DNA from: Flagellimonas hymeniacidonis | GTDB lineage: Bacteria > Bacteroidota > Bacteroidia > Flavobacteriales > Flavobacteriaceae | Assembly: GCF_008040165.1 (NCBI RefSeq) | Contig: NZ_VRUR01000001.1 | Coordinates: 1,197,349 to 1,261,348 of the forward strand | Reading direction: 5' to 3' | Length of the DNA stretch: 64,000 bases | Shown here: piece after piece, positions 17,294 through 26,613 of the stretch | How the letters are laid out: every line of letters begins with the position of its first letter | Numbering within the stretch: position 1 is the stretch's first letter | The notes under the pieces: generated by a model | What the model saw: only the letters and a program-made list of their open reading frames with translations | What the model was told of the DNA's origin: nothing | The model's database searches: none | Translations under genes and position numbers: made by a program

Positions 17294-18193
17294 TTAACCA
17301 AATTCATTTTTCATTACTAATTGTTTGATTTCTTCAGCTTTGGATTTATGAAATGGAATAAATTCTTTTGAATATTTAACCCTTATTAATGAGGTTAAAT
17401 GATTCATTGTAACTAGAAATTTAGAATTTAAAATATAACTACGATGGATTCTTATAAAATGGGCTGGGAGGTATTTTTCAAAATGCGAAATACCTTCCTT
17501 TGCTTCTACGCTGGTATCATCTTTCATAAAAAATAAAGTATGCCGTCCCTCAGCTTTTAGATATAGAATGTCATTTGTGTCCAAATAATTATAAGTGTCA
17601 TCATCTCTTATATCTTTTGTTAGCACTTTCTTTCGTTTTTCCTTGACGATTTTGGCATTTAATAAATGGAAATCTTCTAGTTCATTGATTACTTTGAGTA
17701 AATGAATTCTTATAATTGATTCTAACTTTTTTGGTCTTTTATACGTCCAATATAATGCACCTAAACTTTGTAAACTCTTCTTGAAGTTTTGAATCTTTCT
17801 AATCTGCTCTGGGTCAATTTCACTTGGAGGAATGGGTTTGTCCTTAAAGTAAAACATAATCTTTATTGAGTTTGGATTATTCAGCAATCTATTGTAGGCT
17901 CTTTCAAATTCTTCTAAGGTGCCAGAATCAGCTCTCTTTGTGGGGGTCCCAAACCTTGACCACATGATACCGAGAAATATGTCGTACTGATCATTGATCT
18001 GCTTGTTGATGACATCCTGGGCATCAGTGCCAATTGATGGGTAGGCATGTGATTCCCATTTAACCAGTTCTAGAAGGATTTTCCGACTGGCCAAGACCAA
18101 ATTGAGTTCTTCAATAACTTTTCCAACTTTTACTCTTTCTCCAGGAATATCCCCTGGAGAGGCAAGAAAAACCCGATATCTCTTAATATTCAT
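17294..18193 (-). CDS. DUF4062-LytTR fusion protein
   Basis: 299 residues. Residues 1-~110 match DUF4062: YRVFLASPGDIPGERV at the start, then DIFLGIMWSRFGTPT and SGTLEEFERA, a TIR-like fold found in NLR-like and defence proteins. Residues ~195-299 form a LytTR DNA-binding domain (YLKAEGRHTLFF, EKYLPAHFIRIHRSYILN). No receiver domain or signal peptide. A DUF4062 sensor or effector joined to a transcription-factor domain suggests a signal-dependent regulator; what it controls is unknown. It lies upstream of the RES/Xre pair in the same direction. Confidence 0.75.
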   Translation of the reverse strand: MNIKRYRVFLASPGDIPGERVKVGKVIEELNLVLASRKILLELVKWESHAYPSIGTDAQDVINKQINDQYDIFLGIMWSRFGTPTKRADSGTLEEFERAYNRLLNNPNSIKIMFYFKDKPIPPSEIDPEQIRKIQNFKKSLQSLGALYWTYKRPKKLESIIRIHLLKVINELEDFHLLNAKIVKEKRKKVLTKDIRDDDTYNYLDTNDILYLKAEGRHTLFFMKDDTSVEAKEGISHFEKYLPAHFIRIHRSYILNSKFLVTMNHLTSLIRVKYSKEFIPFHKSKAEEIKQLVMKNEFG

Positions 18194-18458
18194 GAAATAT
18201 GATATAATCCAATGAATCTATGAATTTTTCAAACAAATATTGGTAATGATTATGTTCAATTGAATATTAGAATTTCCTTCCTAAGTAAAAGAATCATAGA
18301 ATTTTCTGGTCCTATGGGGATATACCCAGAATTTCATACTTGATTGCAAACTAAGTTGTTTGTAAAGAATTCCACAATTTATAATAAATAGTATATTAGA
18401 TATAAATATAATATTTATTATATTTAAAGTATTAAGTAATCTTTAATGACTCGTCAAA

Positions 18459-20555
18459 ATGAAAGTAATTCTCGCAGAAAAACCGAGCGTAGCTCGCACT
18501 ATTGCCTCCGTTGTTGGGGCCTCTACCAGAAAAGATGGTTACTTTGAAGGTAACGACTATCAAGTAACATGGGCAATTGGCCACCTTGTCGGACTATCAA
18601 TGCCTAAAGCCTACGGCTATGAAAAATGGTCTTTGAACCATCTTCCAATTATTCCTCAACCTTTTAAATTGGAAATAATTGAAGACCCCAGTATTAAAAA
18701 ACAGTTCAAGGTTATTGAATCCTTATTTAAGAATTGTAAAGAAATCATCGTTGCCACAGATGCGGGTAGGGAAGGAGAATTGATTTATAGGTATATTCAT
18801 CTACTTGCCATTCCGGCTGAAAACGTCACTATTAAGCGTTTATGGATTTCGGACCTGACGGATAACACCATCCGCAAAGGATTGGAGCAATTACGCCCTA
18901 TAGCCGAGTTTGACCTACTCTATCATGCTGCTCGTGCTCGCAGTGAAGCGGATTGGTTGGTAGGTATTAATTTTACCCAAGGTTATACCCTTGCCAGTGG
19001 AAAAGGAAAGCCCCTCTCTATAGGCAGAGTTCAAACGGCTACTCTACGGCTGATAGTTGACAGGTATAGTGAACATACTAGTTTTCAATCTACCGCTTTC
19101 TTTATTCCAAAAATTACCTTAGAGGACCCAAATAAACCTTTTGTCTTGTCCTGTGAGGAGAAATATAAAGATAGGGCAAGTGCTGAGCTACTTTTAAACG
19201 ACCTAAAGGACAGTATGTCAGCGCCCATTGAAAGTACTAATAAGGTTAGTAGAGAAAAAGCTCCTTTGCTCTATGACCTAACCACCCTACAACGAACGGC
19301 TAATAAGGTATATAAGTATACGGCAAAACAAACCTTGGATACAGCTCAGGCACTCTATGAGCGTCATAAGCTTGTAACCTATCCTCGAACGGACAGCCAA
19401 TATCTCACCGTTATCCAAAAACCTGAAATCATAAAGACGTTCGAAAAAATGGACACTATTTCTATTAGAGAAATCACAACGGATTCACTTAAAGAAACCT
19501 GTATCAAAGGGGTTACAGATAATCCTGTTTTCAATAATGGTAAAGTAACTGACCATCACGCCATCATACCTACAGGAAAAACTGGTCGGTTGGATGATCT
19601 CTCTGAAGTCGAGAAAAACCTTTATTTAATGATTGTACAACGTTTTTACCAATCTTTCTTACCAGATTGCGAGAAAACTACCAGAAGACTGCAGACGATT
19701 ATTGGGGAGCAGTTTTTTAACACAAGTAGCAAACAAACCCTTAAAATTGGGTGGAGAGTGCTTTCTCCTGAAGGGGAACCGGAAGCTATGCTGCCTACAT
19801 TGCAGCCCAAAGAATGCAGGACAATTCTTGAAACCGTTATACATGAGGGAATGACCAAACCCAAGCCCATCTATACCGAGAGTTCACTCTTAGGGTCAAT
19901 GGAAACGGCAGGGCAATTTGTCCAGGATAAATCGCTGCGAGAGGGACTTAAAGAAAGGGGCCTGGGAACTCCAGCCACAAGAGCGGCCATTATCGAGACA
20001 CTTATAAAACGCGAGTATATAATCCGGGCCAAAGGAAAGTTATTGCCAACGGAAATTGGGGCGGGGCTTATCAATTCCATTAAGGAGCTGTCCGTATGCT
20101 CTCCTGAACTTACAGGGGATTGGGAGTTTAAGCTTAAGCAAGTAGAACGTGGAGATTTGGCCTATGAAGAATTTATGTCAGAGATCCGCAGCTATGTAAA
20201 TATTACTTTTCCCAAGCTGCTTGAATCAGCACAAATGGTTAAAGAACTCCAAACTTCAGAAGAAAAGGAAAGGGACTTTAGTTTTGGTAGTTGCCCTAAG
20301 TGTTCTGGAGGTGAGATACGAAAAGGAAAGAAAAGCGCTTATTGTACGAATTGGAACGCGGACCCAAAATGCAATTTTACGATTTGGCTCTCCTCATTTG
20401 GTAAAAAATTGACCGATACTCAGGTTAGTAACCTAATTCATAAACGGGAAACCTCCAAACTAAAAGGATTTAAGAGTAAGGCGGGAAAGCCCTTTAGCGC
20501 GCAATTGGTCCTTGATTCAGAATTCAAGGTTAAGCTCTTGTTTCAAAAGAAGTAA
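18459..20555 (+). CDS. topB: DNA topoisomerase III
   Basis: 698 residues. TOPRIM domain at the N-terminus (ILAEKPSVAR, ATDAGREGELIYRY), archaeo-eukaryotic type IA core with the catalytic Tyr in LVTYPRTDSQYLT near residue 307, and a single C-terminal zinc-ribbon-like part (CPKCSGGEIRKG ... YCTNWN). TopB homologues are fixed components of Bacteroidota ICEs, where they are thought to decatenate or relax transfer intermediates. Codon usage matches its neighbours. Confidence 0.93.
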   Translation: MKVILAEKPSVARTIASVVGASTRKDGYFEGNDYQVTWAIGHLVGLSMPKAYGYEKWSLNHLPIIPQPFKLEIIEDPSIKKQFKVIESLFKNCKEIIVATDAGREGELIYRYIHLLAIPAENVTIKRLWISDLTDNTIRKGLEQLRPIAEFDLLYHAARARSEADWLVGINFTQGYTLASGKGKPLSIGRVQTATLRLIVDRYSEHTSFQSTAFFIPKITLEDPNKPFVLSCEEKYKDRASAELLLNDLKDSMSAPIESTNKVSREKAPLLYDLTTLQRTANKVYKYTAKQTLDTAQALYERHKLVTYPRTDSQYLTVIQKPEIIKTFEKMDTISIREITTDSLKETCIKGVTDNPVFNNGKVTDHHAIIPTGKTGRLDDLSEVEKNLYLMIVQRFYQSFLPDCEKTTRRLQTIIGEQFFNTSSKQTLKIGWRVLSPEGEPEAMLPTLQPKECRTILETVIHEGMTKPKPIYTESSLLGSMETAGQFVQDKSLREGLKERGLGTPATRAAIIETLIKREYIIRAKGKLLPTEIGAGLINSIKELSVCSPELTGDWEFKLKQVERGDLAYEEFMSEIRSYVNITFPKLLESAQMVKELQTSEEKERDFSFGSCPKCSGGEIRKGKKSAYCTNWNADPKCNFTIWLSSFGKKLTDTQVSNLIHKRETSKLKGFKSKAGKPFSAQLVLDSEFKVKLLFQKK

Positions 20556-20704
20556 TCAGTCTATTTAGACTATTTATTTTATTTAAACTATTTTGTATAT
20601 TTATAATTATTCATGTAGTCTAGGTATGAATTCTATTAAAAACAAAGTCAATTTGACTGGACATTGAGGCAAGGCCCTGAAATCAAACTACATAATTCTA
20701 TTGA

Positions 20705-21463
20705 ATGAAAATTATAGCAATAAGCAACCAAAAAGGAGGAGTTGCCAAGACAACTACCTGTCTTAACCTTGCTGCATATATATCCAAAAAGAAAAAGGTG
20801 CTACTTATTGATTGCGACAAACAGGCCAATCTGACAAAAAACCTTGGTATGGAAGGGGCTAAAACATCAATTAATGATCTATTCCTAAAAAGAAAATTTG
20901 ATGTTGTCAATGTTAGAAAAAACCTTGATCTAATCCCAAGCTCCGTTGATTTTGTTGGTATCGACCTTTTGATTCAAGGCGAATTGGCCAGAGAATCCAT
21001 TTTGAAGAAAGCATTGGATAGGTTGGAGAGCAATTATGACTTTGTTTTTATCGATTGCCCTCCAGATATGAACCTGGTAACGGTCAACGCCCTTACTGCT
21101 TCAAACTATGTCATTATTCCCGTACAGGCAACCCAGTTTAGCATGGATGGAGTAAACATTATGATTGATTTTATTGGTGGTATTCGTGAGAGCATAAATC
21201 CAAAACTAAATTTATTGGGCATACTCGTAACACATTTTGACAAACGACTGAAAATAAGCAAGAGTATTGAACAGGATTTTAAAGATAATAATTGGGAAAT
21301 GGCTCTTTTTAAAACAAGGATTAGAAGAAATACTGCAATTGAAAATTCGCAGCATAAGGATTATAGGATGACCATTTTTGAATACGATAATCAAAGCAAA
21401 GGCGCTTTGGATTACTCTAACTTAGCAAAGGAAATATTAAAATTGATTAAGAACCTAAATTAA
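20705..21463 (+). CDS. parA: ParA-family partition ATPase
   Basis: 252 residues. Deviant Walker A KGGVAKTT (residues 10-17), Walker A' region VLLIDCDKQANLT, Walker B FVFIDCPPD. No N-terminal helix-turn-helix, so it is of the short Soj-like type. ATP-dependent DNA binding by this family moves plasmids or ICE circles. It is followed 5 bases later by a small basic protein that is probably its partner. Confidence 0.92.
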   Translation: MKIIAISNQKGGVAKTTTCLNLAAYISKKKKVLLIDCDKQANLTKNLGMEGAKTSINDLFLKRKFDVVNVRKNLDLIPSSVDFVGIDLLIQGELARESILKKALDRLESNYDFVFIDCPPDMNLVTVNALTASNYVIIPVQATQFSMDGVNIMIDFIGGIRESINPKLNLLGILVTHFDKRLKISKSIEQDFKDNNWEMALFKTRIRRNTAIENSQHKDYRMTIFEYDNQSKGALDYSNLAKEILKLIKNLN

Positions 21464-21468
21464 ACCTC

Positions 21469-21777
21469 ATGGGAATAGAAAATCTTCTTCCACCAAACAA
21501 CTCAAGTTCACAGAACCCAAAAAAGCGGGGACCAAAAACAACCACTCCAAAAGAGAAGCAACACACCTTTACCGTTAGGCATGGTGTTTCTACAAAAGTA
21601 CTATTAGATAGAATCCAAAAAATAAAGGAACTGACCACGCCAGGAGCGGACAATATTTCAAAAGGTGGAATAATAAGGGAAGCCCTTGAGCTTTTGGCAA
21701 AGGACATGGATTATGCCAAACTTGAAAAGAAATATGCTGAGTTTGTACAACATATCAGTGAAGAATCCATTAACTAA
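21469..21777 (+). CDS. Small ParA partner, ribbon-helix-helix-like
   Basis: 102 residues. A basic, proline-rich N-terminus (KKRGPKTTTPKEKQHTFTV) leads into a beta strand and two helices (ISKGGIIREALELLAKDM) that resemble a ribbon-helix-helix DNA-binding fold. It starts 5 bases after parA. In many plasmids a small RHH protein takes the ParB role, so a centromere-binding partner is the likely function. This is an inference from position and composition. Confidence 0.65.
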   Translation: MGIENLLPPNNSSSQNPKKRGPKTTTPKEKQHTFTVRHGVSTKVLLDRIQKIKELTTPGADNISKGGIIREALELLAKDMDYAKLEKKYAEFVQHISEESIN

Positions 21778-21807
21778 GGGTTATGAATTAATTTTGTTTC
21801 TTTTATA

Positions 21808-22335
21808 TTAGAATGGACCCATCCAAACCGGAAGCTCAAATTCCGTTCCAGCCTTTGGTTTGCAACTTACTGTCCTGGTGTGTTTCGAAATGTCCACGTC
21901 AATTTTTATGGAATACCTCCAAAAATGGAGATGGCCCTCTACATATACTGGTACTCCCCAACGAACAGTCATCACAACAGAAGTTTTACTGGTTTCATCT
22001 TCAACAAATTGGACACCTTCAAAATCACACTCGCAATCGGGGTTTGTACATCCAGTCTTTTTCATTGTACTTAACGACCACGCATCAAATCGAGCTTCTA
22101 TTATACCTTTAATCGCTGTTTCTGTTAAATCAGGTGCATCCTCATCTTGTTTTACAAGCAGATTTGAGAGAGAATCTTCACCTTCAAAATTTTCGGGCCA
22201 AACAGTGGTATAGCCCCCAGTAATCCATACAGACTCCGTACAATTACAATAACAAACAGGTGTTTGTGAAACTAATTCTCCTATTTTGGGCATTTTATAG
22301 GTCTTACCCCTATTGCTAAACACTTTTTCTTTCAT
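21808..22335 (-). CDS. Hypothetical cysteine-containing protein
   Basis: 175 residues without signal peptide. Clusters TPVCYCNCTES near the N-terminus and KTGCTNPDCECDFEG in the middle suggest metal binding. The C-terminal half is beta-rich. It is convergent with parA and its partner. Open frames on the other strand are shadows. Family not recognised. Confidence 0.6.
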   Translation of the reverse strand: MKEKVFSNRGKTYKMPKIGELVSQTPVCYCNCTESVWITGGYTTVWPENFEGEDSLSNLLVKQDEDAPDLTETAIKGIIEARFDAWSLSTMKKTGCTNPDCECDFEGVQFVEDETSKTSVVMTVRWGVPVYVEGHLHFWRYSIKIDVDISKHTRTVSCKPKAGTEFELPVWMGPF

Positions 22336-22734
22336 GATATATGTTTTTGAATGTTTAAAACTAAATAGCTCCAGAATGCAATGATTAGGAGTTTATACAA
22401 TTAAATCCAGGGGAGCTAAAGGGGAAACTTAAATATAGTAATTATTTGATATACAGATAATAGGTGATTATATAATAGATTGTTTTGGTAGCCGATATAT
22501 CTACTATCCGATTTTGGATGAATAACAATTCTATATCTTAAAATAGAAGGTATTTCATCGATAAAATTGTTAAAAAGATGAAGTTGGAAATCCATTCATC
22601 TGCTTTATTGCGTAAGTGTTTTCGAATTCTATTGAAACCTTCATTTTTTATTAAATAGACAATAATTAACAAAAAAAATTAAGGCATATTCAAAAATTCA
22701 AACGAGAATATTATATAACCCTAATTTTTAACTT
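22336..22734. other. AT-rich regulatory stretch
   Basis: No gene. At 22,530-22,565 it carries a block (CTATATCTTAAAATAGAAG followed by ATTTCATCGATAAA) that is nearly the same as one at 12,536-12,588. The two downstream genes may answer to the same regulator. Confidence 0.45.
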
Positions 22735-23430
22735 ATGTCTTTTTCCCTGATTGCCCCAAAAGTTACTTTAGTATCGACCCTTGTTTTGATTCTTTTCCCT
22801 GTGTTGGTTTTTTCCAATAACAATGCAGCAAACCTAGATATGGTTTATTCTGGAAATTCTGAGTGCAAGGAATATATTTTTGAAACGATAAAGCGAATTT
22901 CTGAGTTTTACGACCATGACATTCATATGACGCAGACAACTCTTGAAGGAACCTTGGAAGTCAAAGCAGACCCGACCAACTATTACTGGCCAGGATTGGG
23001 CAAGGTTAACCTCATTGAACGGTTGAGCTGTCTTAAAGAACAAAAAACGAGGGACATTGCTGATTTTAAGAAAAACAACGTCTGTCCTTCTAATGAGGAG
23101 CTAATAATGGAGCAGGCTATTCAAATGGCGATAGCTTATTATACGGATGGCTGGTCTTTGATACTTCCTCCAGCATGGACACATGTTGATGTCGGAGAGC
23201 TATTCAAAGGGAATGTCCTAGGTGGTGAAAACAGCATGCCCAATGAGGCCAAGCGTGAAATCTATAATGTTTTGGGCATGGGTGAAAACCACACTATTAG
23301 ACAGGTATTGGACAATCCTCTGCAGCCAAATAAATGGGGGGTAAAATTGGATGCTCCAAAGATTGAGATACCGAAACTTCCAAAAGTAAGAATCGAATTA
23401 CCGCCAATCCCAAATCCATTGGATTGGTAA
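22735..23430 (+). CDS. Hypothetical secreted protein
   Basis: 231 residues. Signal peptide (VSTLVLILFPVLVFS) ends near residue 28. The mature protein has cysteines at CKEYIF, LSCLK and NNVCPSNEE and a proline-rich tail made of short alternating strands (KIEIPKLPKVRIELPPIP). No known domain. It has the shared upstream block described for the preceding stretch, which suggests joint control with the two-TM protein at 12,820. Confidence 0.6.
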   Translation: MSFSLIAPKVTLVSTLVLILFPVLVFSNNNAANLDMVYSGNSECKEYIFETIKRISEFYDHDIHMTQTTLEGTLEVKADPTNYYWPGLGKVNLIERLSCLKEQKTRDIADFKKNNVCPSNEELIMEQAIQMAIAYYTDGWSLILPPAWTHVDVGELFKGNVLGGENSMPNEAKREIYNVLGMGENHTIRQVLDNPLQPNKWGVKLDAPKIEIPKLPKVRIELPPIPNPLDW

Positions 23431-23888
23431 TTGGGAATGCCTGGTACCAATTCAGGCATCAACAGTAGATACTACGCATGGCTTAAAGGCCCTTTGGAAA
23501 TTTTTGTTTTCACAGGGCTTTTTTTACTTTCAATCTGTAAGAGCAATCTGGCCGATATCGTTAAAAACTGTAAGATTTTGACCCATTTTAAGCCCCTCTA
23601 AGGCACTCAAAAAATGTAAAAGCCTGTAGGGCAGGTGAATAGAAAGTCCTATAACAGGTTTTATGTTAAATAGAATGCCTGAGAGCTTCTTTAAGACAGA
23701 TAAAAAATAATAGAAAGAAAATTCATAATACAATATGAATGCAAAGGTAAACACGTAAAATATTCCCATCAAAAGACTACGGCATAACCAGACTCATACT
23801 TCGCTCTTTTTATTCCGTTTCCTTATTGAGCTGAAATTTTACTAGCATTTGGGACTTGGCAAATATTGTATAATCTAAAATCTTAATT
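23431..23888. other. Gene-free stretch
   Basis: An 80-codon minus-strand ORF (23,530-23,772) is low-complexity hydrophobic and not convincing. A weak terminator-like hairpin (AAGGCCCT/AGGGCTT followed by Ts) lies at 23,485-23,526. Nothing else stands out. Confidence 0.4.
23485..23526 (+). terminator. Possible terminator after the secreted-protein gene
   Basis: AAGGCCCT pairs with AGGGCTT across a 25-base loop and is followed by seven Ts. The large loop makes it a weak call. Confidence 0.4.
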
Positions 23889-24167
23889 ATGAAAAATCAA
23901 GAAATCAAAATCGTTGTCTTAGACCAGGTGTTTATCACAAACCTTGAAAACATCAAGGCTAACTATACACTTGAAGCTGAAATAGCATCAGAGTTTGGAA
24001 AAACCAAGGAATTTCGTAGCCATGAGCATTTCAAAACAATCGAAGCTTACACATCGGCCTTGGTTGCTGGGAAGATTGAGAATTACGATAATGAGTTAGA
24101 GCTAGACACAACACACGATTTGGGAGATTATCCCGACGGGTTCAATCCAGACCTATACGGCTTGTAA
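23889..24167 (+). CDS. Small hypothetical protein
   Basis: 92 residues, acidic (VLDQVFITNLENIKANYTLE; tail LDTTHDLGDYPDGFNPDLYG). No signal peptide. The start MKNQEIKIVVLD fits a small cytoplasmic alpha/beta protein. It is followed by a still smaller acidic ORF. Function unknown. Confidence 0.6.
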   Translation: MKNQEIKIVVLDQVFITNLENIKANYTLEAEIASEFGKTKEFRSHEHFKTIEAYTSALVAGKIENYDNELELDTTHDLGDYPDGFNPDLYGL

Positions 24168-24236
24168 AAGTCGACACGCTTTTAGGTTGGGAAGTTAAGA
24201 ACCTTTTTAAATTAAGTCCGGCACAAATCCTCCATT

Positions 24237-24380
24237 ATGATAGAGAAGAAATCAACATCCGCAAGCGGGGTGCTTTCTAAAATAGTAACAAAGGATGGTC
24301 CTGAAATTGATGATGATTTTGGTAATAATAAAAATTGCCGTCAAAAGGACGATAATGGTTTCAATTGTTTTCATTTTTAA
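24237..24380 (+). CDS. Very small acidic ORF, 47 residues
   Basis: ATG ATA GAG AAG start, 47 codons, ending ...DDDFGNNKNCRQKDDNGFN and CFHF. Hydrophilic with two cysteines. It sits between two same-strand small genes in an otherwise empty gap. Composition is protein-like but the length makes it uncertain. Confidence 0.4.
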   Translation: MIEKKSTSASGVLSKIVTKDGPEIDDDFGNNKNCRQKDDNGFNCFHF

Positions 24381-24567
24381 TTGGTTGTAATGGTTAATAT
24401 TTTTTTGGTTGGTATTTTGGTCTATAGACCGAAGGCAAGAAGTTTCAAAATTAACCGATAATCTTTAGACTAAAAAAAACATTAAATTTTTCGAGGATCC
24501 TCAATTATTAATTAAGGCATATTTGAAAATTAGTTTACATATTTGGATAATTCAAACATCATTTATA

Positions 24568-24897
24568 ATGGCCTTATCTTTTGAAAATTCTGATTTAGAC
24601 ATAACCTATACCCATTGGAAATGTGAAGGGAAGGACAAGTATTTTCTATTTCCGCCATTAAGCCTAAACAACAAATTGTTAGGGGTTCAGTCAAGAAATC
24701 GAGTTGAGCTGTCGCGTATAGATTTTACTCTGAAAGAAAAAGCTGATAGTTTAATCTTTGAAGACCTTCATAGCGGGTTTCGTTTTATGCTAGACCTTTC
24801 CGATGTTTCGATTGGGAAAATTCACTTTTCTGGCCATAGTGGACTAAAGGAAACCTGGATAAGAATACCCCTTGAACAAACATCAGTTTGGATGTAA
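24568..24897 (+). CDS. Small hypothetical protein
   Basis: 109 residues from the ATG at 24,568 (MALSFENSDLD); a TTG at 24,523 would add 15 residues. Beta-rich with alternating hydrophobic residues (VELSRIDFTLKEKADSLIF), no signal peptide. Possibly a small beta-barrel or PilZ-like fold, but no motif proves that. Confidence 0.5.
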   Translation: MALSFENSDLDITYTHWKCEGKDKYFLFPPLSLNNKLLGVQSRNRVELSRIDFTLKEKADSLIFEDLHSGFRFMLDLSDVSIGKIHFSGHSGLKETWIRIPLEQTSVWM

Positions 24898-25211
24898 AGC
24901 GTTAACTCATCAATTTGAACCCAACCTTGTCAATCACTCAGTCTGTATGAGGCTCGGATTTAGCTTTATGTATTAAACCTGTATGTCCTTACAACATTGT
25001 TCTGGACTCATATTGTTTTCTGTTTCAACAACAATTATTTCAACACAAATCTTAGATGCTGCCCCAATTGCCCTTTCGGGATCACAAAATAAATAGCCGG
25101 CGCTGCGCTTGTTATTTTTTTTGCGCGTTCGCAAGCTCATGATCCCGGTCCAATTGTGGCTACACATCCTTCTAAACGTGTATAAATAATGTTTAACATA
25201 AAACAAAAATC
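24898..25211. other. Gene-free stretch with nested inverted repeats
   Basis: CGGGATCA near 25,077 and TGATCCCG near 25,138 form outer arms around a GC-rich segment with hairpin TTGCG-CGTT-CGCAA. A minus-strand ORF across it is not convincing. It precedes a small ICE gene and may be a regulatory or transfer-related structure. Confidence 0.4.
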
Positions 25212-25445
25212 ATGAGTAAAGTAAAATTTAATGTAGTACAGACAACAGGAACATTTAAAAATGAAAAAGGCGAAGCTAAAAACCGATACCAACAAGTTGG
25301 AGTGGTTTTTGAAAACGAGGAGGGTCATCTATCGATGAAATTAAACTCATATCCATTGCCAAACGAAAAAGGCCAAGTATGGATAAATCTCTTTCCCCAT
25401 GAGTCAAACACCGAAACTACCGAAAAATCCAAGAGAGATGCTTAA
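25212..25445 (+). CDS. Small basic ICE protein (DUF736-like)
   Basis: 77 residues (MSKVKFNVVQTTGTFKNEKG), with pattern TGTFKNEKGEAKNRYQQVGV, LSMKLNSYPLP, WINLFPHE. This looks like the short DUF736-type proteins found on conjugative elements, which have a small beta-barrel. Role unknown. It is the last plus-strand gene before the cassette array and ends in a terminator. Confidence 0.6.
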   Translation: MSKVKFNVVQTTGTFKNEKGEAKNRYQQVGVVFENEEGHLSMKLNSYPLPNEKGQVWINLFPHESNTETTEKSKRDA

Positions 25446-25466
25446 TCCACGATTCTAAACAAAATG

Positions 25467-25492
25467 AATCCTTCCAATGGAGGGATTTTTTT
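25467..25492 (+). terminator. Rho-independent terminator
   Basis: AATCCTTCC and GGAGGGATT pair around AAT and are followed by seven Ts, 22 bases after the stop. Confidence 0.75.
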
Positions 25493-25556
25493 ATGTCCTA
25501 GCCTACGCCCTAATTTTGTCATGGTTTTTAATTCAAGAGCACACACCATAAAGTTT

Positions 25557-25631
25557 AACGGTCTTGTGTATGGTTAGTTGCGGACTTTTCCAACGGAAAA
25601 CGTCCGCCCGCAATTAATTATACACCGTGTT
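25557..25631 (-). repeat. attC-like site of cassette A (last in the array)
   Basis: 75 bases from AAC to GTT. Arms GTGTATGGTTAGTTGCGG and CCGCAATTAATTATACAC differ only at three G-T wobble positions; the centre is a perfect hairpin GCGGAC/GTCCGC with TTTTCC/GGAAAA. The outer AAC side shows no further cassette to the left. Confidence 0.75.
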
Positions 25632-25639
25632 GGCATTCG

Positions 25640-26389
25640 TTATTTTTTTGACAGTTCCGTACATTTTTCATCAATAGAAACTGCTTCGGGACTGTCCGCA
25701 AATTTATCTCCCATTACTTCTTTAAAGGGGTACTTTTGATATTCATCGATTAGGCAATCGCAATATTTCTCAATATCGTTTGTTTCTTCAAATTCAGTCC
25801 CAACAAGTTCCTTTTTCCAGTTTTTGCGCATTGAATCTGCTAAACGCTCAGTCCATTCCATATTTTGACCATAACATTCGTCTAGACCAATACTTAGGAA
25901 GATAGAATCCTGTTGAACCTCTTTGAAAACCTCAATTATTTTGTCTCTTTCAAGTCGACTTTTGTATTTTTCTTTTAATTCAGGGTTGTCCGTTAACTTT
26001 TCAACGAAACATTTACAAAATTCCTCACGTTGTTTATCATCGGGGATAAGCCTTTTATTCCCGTCTATGCACTTGCCAAGAGGTATTTTTATTCCATTTA
26101 CGGTAACAAAATTTGAAGGAACAATTTTGCGACCAACATTGAGGAAAGCGAAACAAAAGAAAATTCCGAACGCAATGCCAAAATATTTTAGAAATTGAAT
26201 CTTGGTCAACTTGTTTTTAGTTGCGGAAAATCCAGTTCCGATTAGCCAAGTACATATCAAAAGTATAATTATAACTCCTCCAATAACTCCAGCCGAGTAC
26301 CAAGAGCCTGCTTCGCGACTTGCCGCAACATATTCAACTCCCGCTCCCCAAAGCAATAGAAATCCAACAATAATTTTTAAAGTCCTCAA
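25640..26389 (-). CDS. Cassette A: hypothetical membrane protein
   Basis: 249 residues. TTG at 26,389 appears to be the start, 30 bases inside the cassette; no in-frame ATG precedes it. Three hydrophobic segments (about residues 5-20, 32-52, 68-86) are followed by a charged extramembrane domain with paired cysteines (FCKCF, YCDCL). The stop TAA lies a few bases before the cassette end GAATGCCAAC. The function is unknown. It is the most distal cassette from the presumed insertion end. Confidence 0.65.
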   Translation of the reverse strand: MRTLKIIVGFLLLWGAGVEYVAASREAGSWYSAGVIGGVIIILLICTWLIGTGFSATKNKLTKIQFLKYFGIAFGIFFCFAFLNVGRKIVPSNFVTVNGIKIPLGKCIDGNKRLIPDDKQREEFCKCFVEKLTDNPELKEKYKSRLERDKIIEVFKEVQQDSIFLSIGLDECYGQNMEWTERLADSMRKNWKKELVGTEFEETNDIEKYCDCLIDEYQKYPFKEVMGDKFADSPEAVSIDEKCTELSKK

Positions 26390-26418
26390 ATCTTGATTGA
26401 TTTTTTATAATGAATGCC

Positions 26419-26605
26419 AACGGTCTCGGCTATGCTTAGTGCGGCGCAGAAATCCGACGGATTTCCAGCTACGCGCTAAGCAAAAGCTTTTGGTTTTGTT
26501 TTTTCTTTTTTTGTCTAAAGCAAAATCCCAAAGATTTTGCGACTTTATAAATATACACAGACCTCGACTTAAAGACCGAAGTCCGTATTAATTATAGGCA
26601 TTGTT
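26419..26605 (-). repeat. attC-like site of cassette B
   Basis: 187 bases from AAC to GTT, the longest after that of G. Outer arms GGCTATGCTTAGTGCGG and CCGTATTAATTATAGGC pair with mostly G-T mismatches. An inner hairpin GAAATCC-GAC-GGATTTC lies within. Confidence 0.7.
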
Positions 26606-26613
26606 ACCTGCAG

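Noticed and set aside
23530..23772. 80-codon minus-strand hydrophobic ORF
   Set aside because: Low-complexity composition, no promoter or partner, and it overlaps a terminator region.
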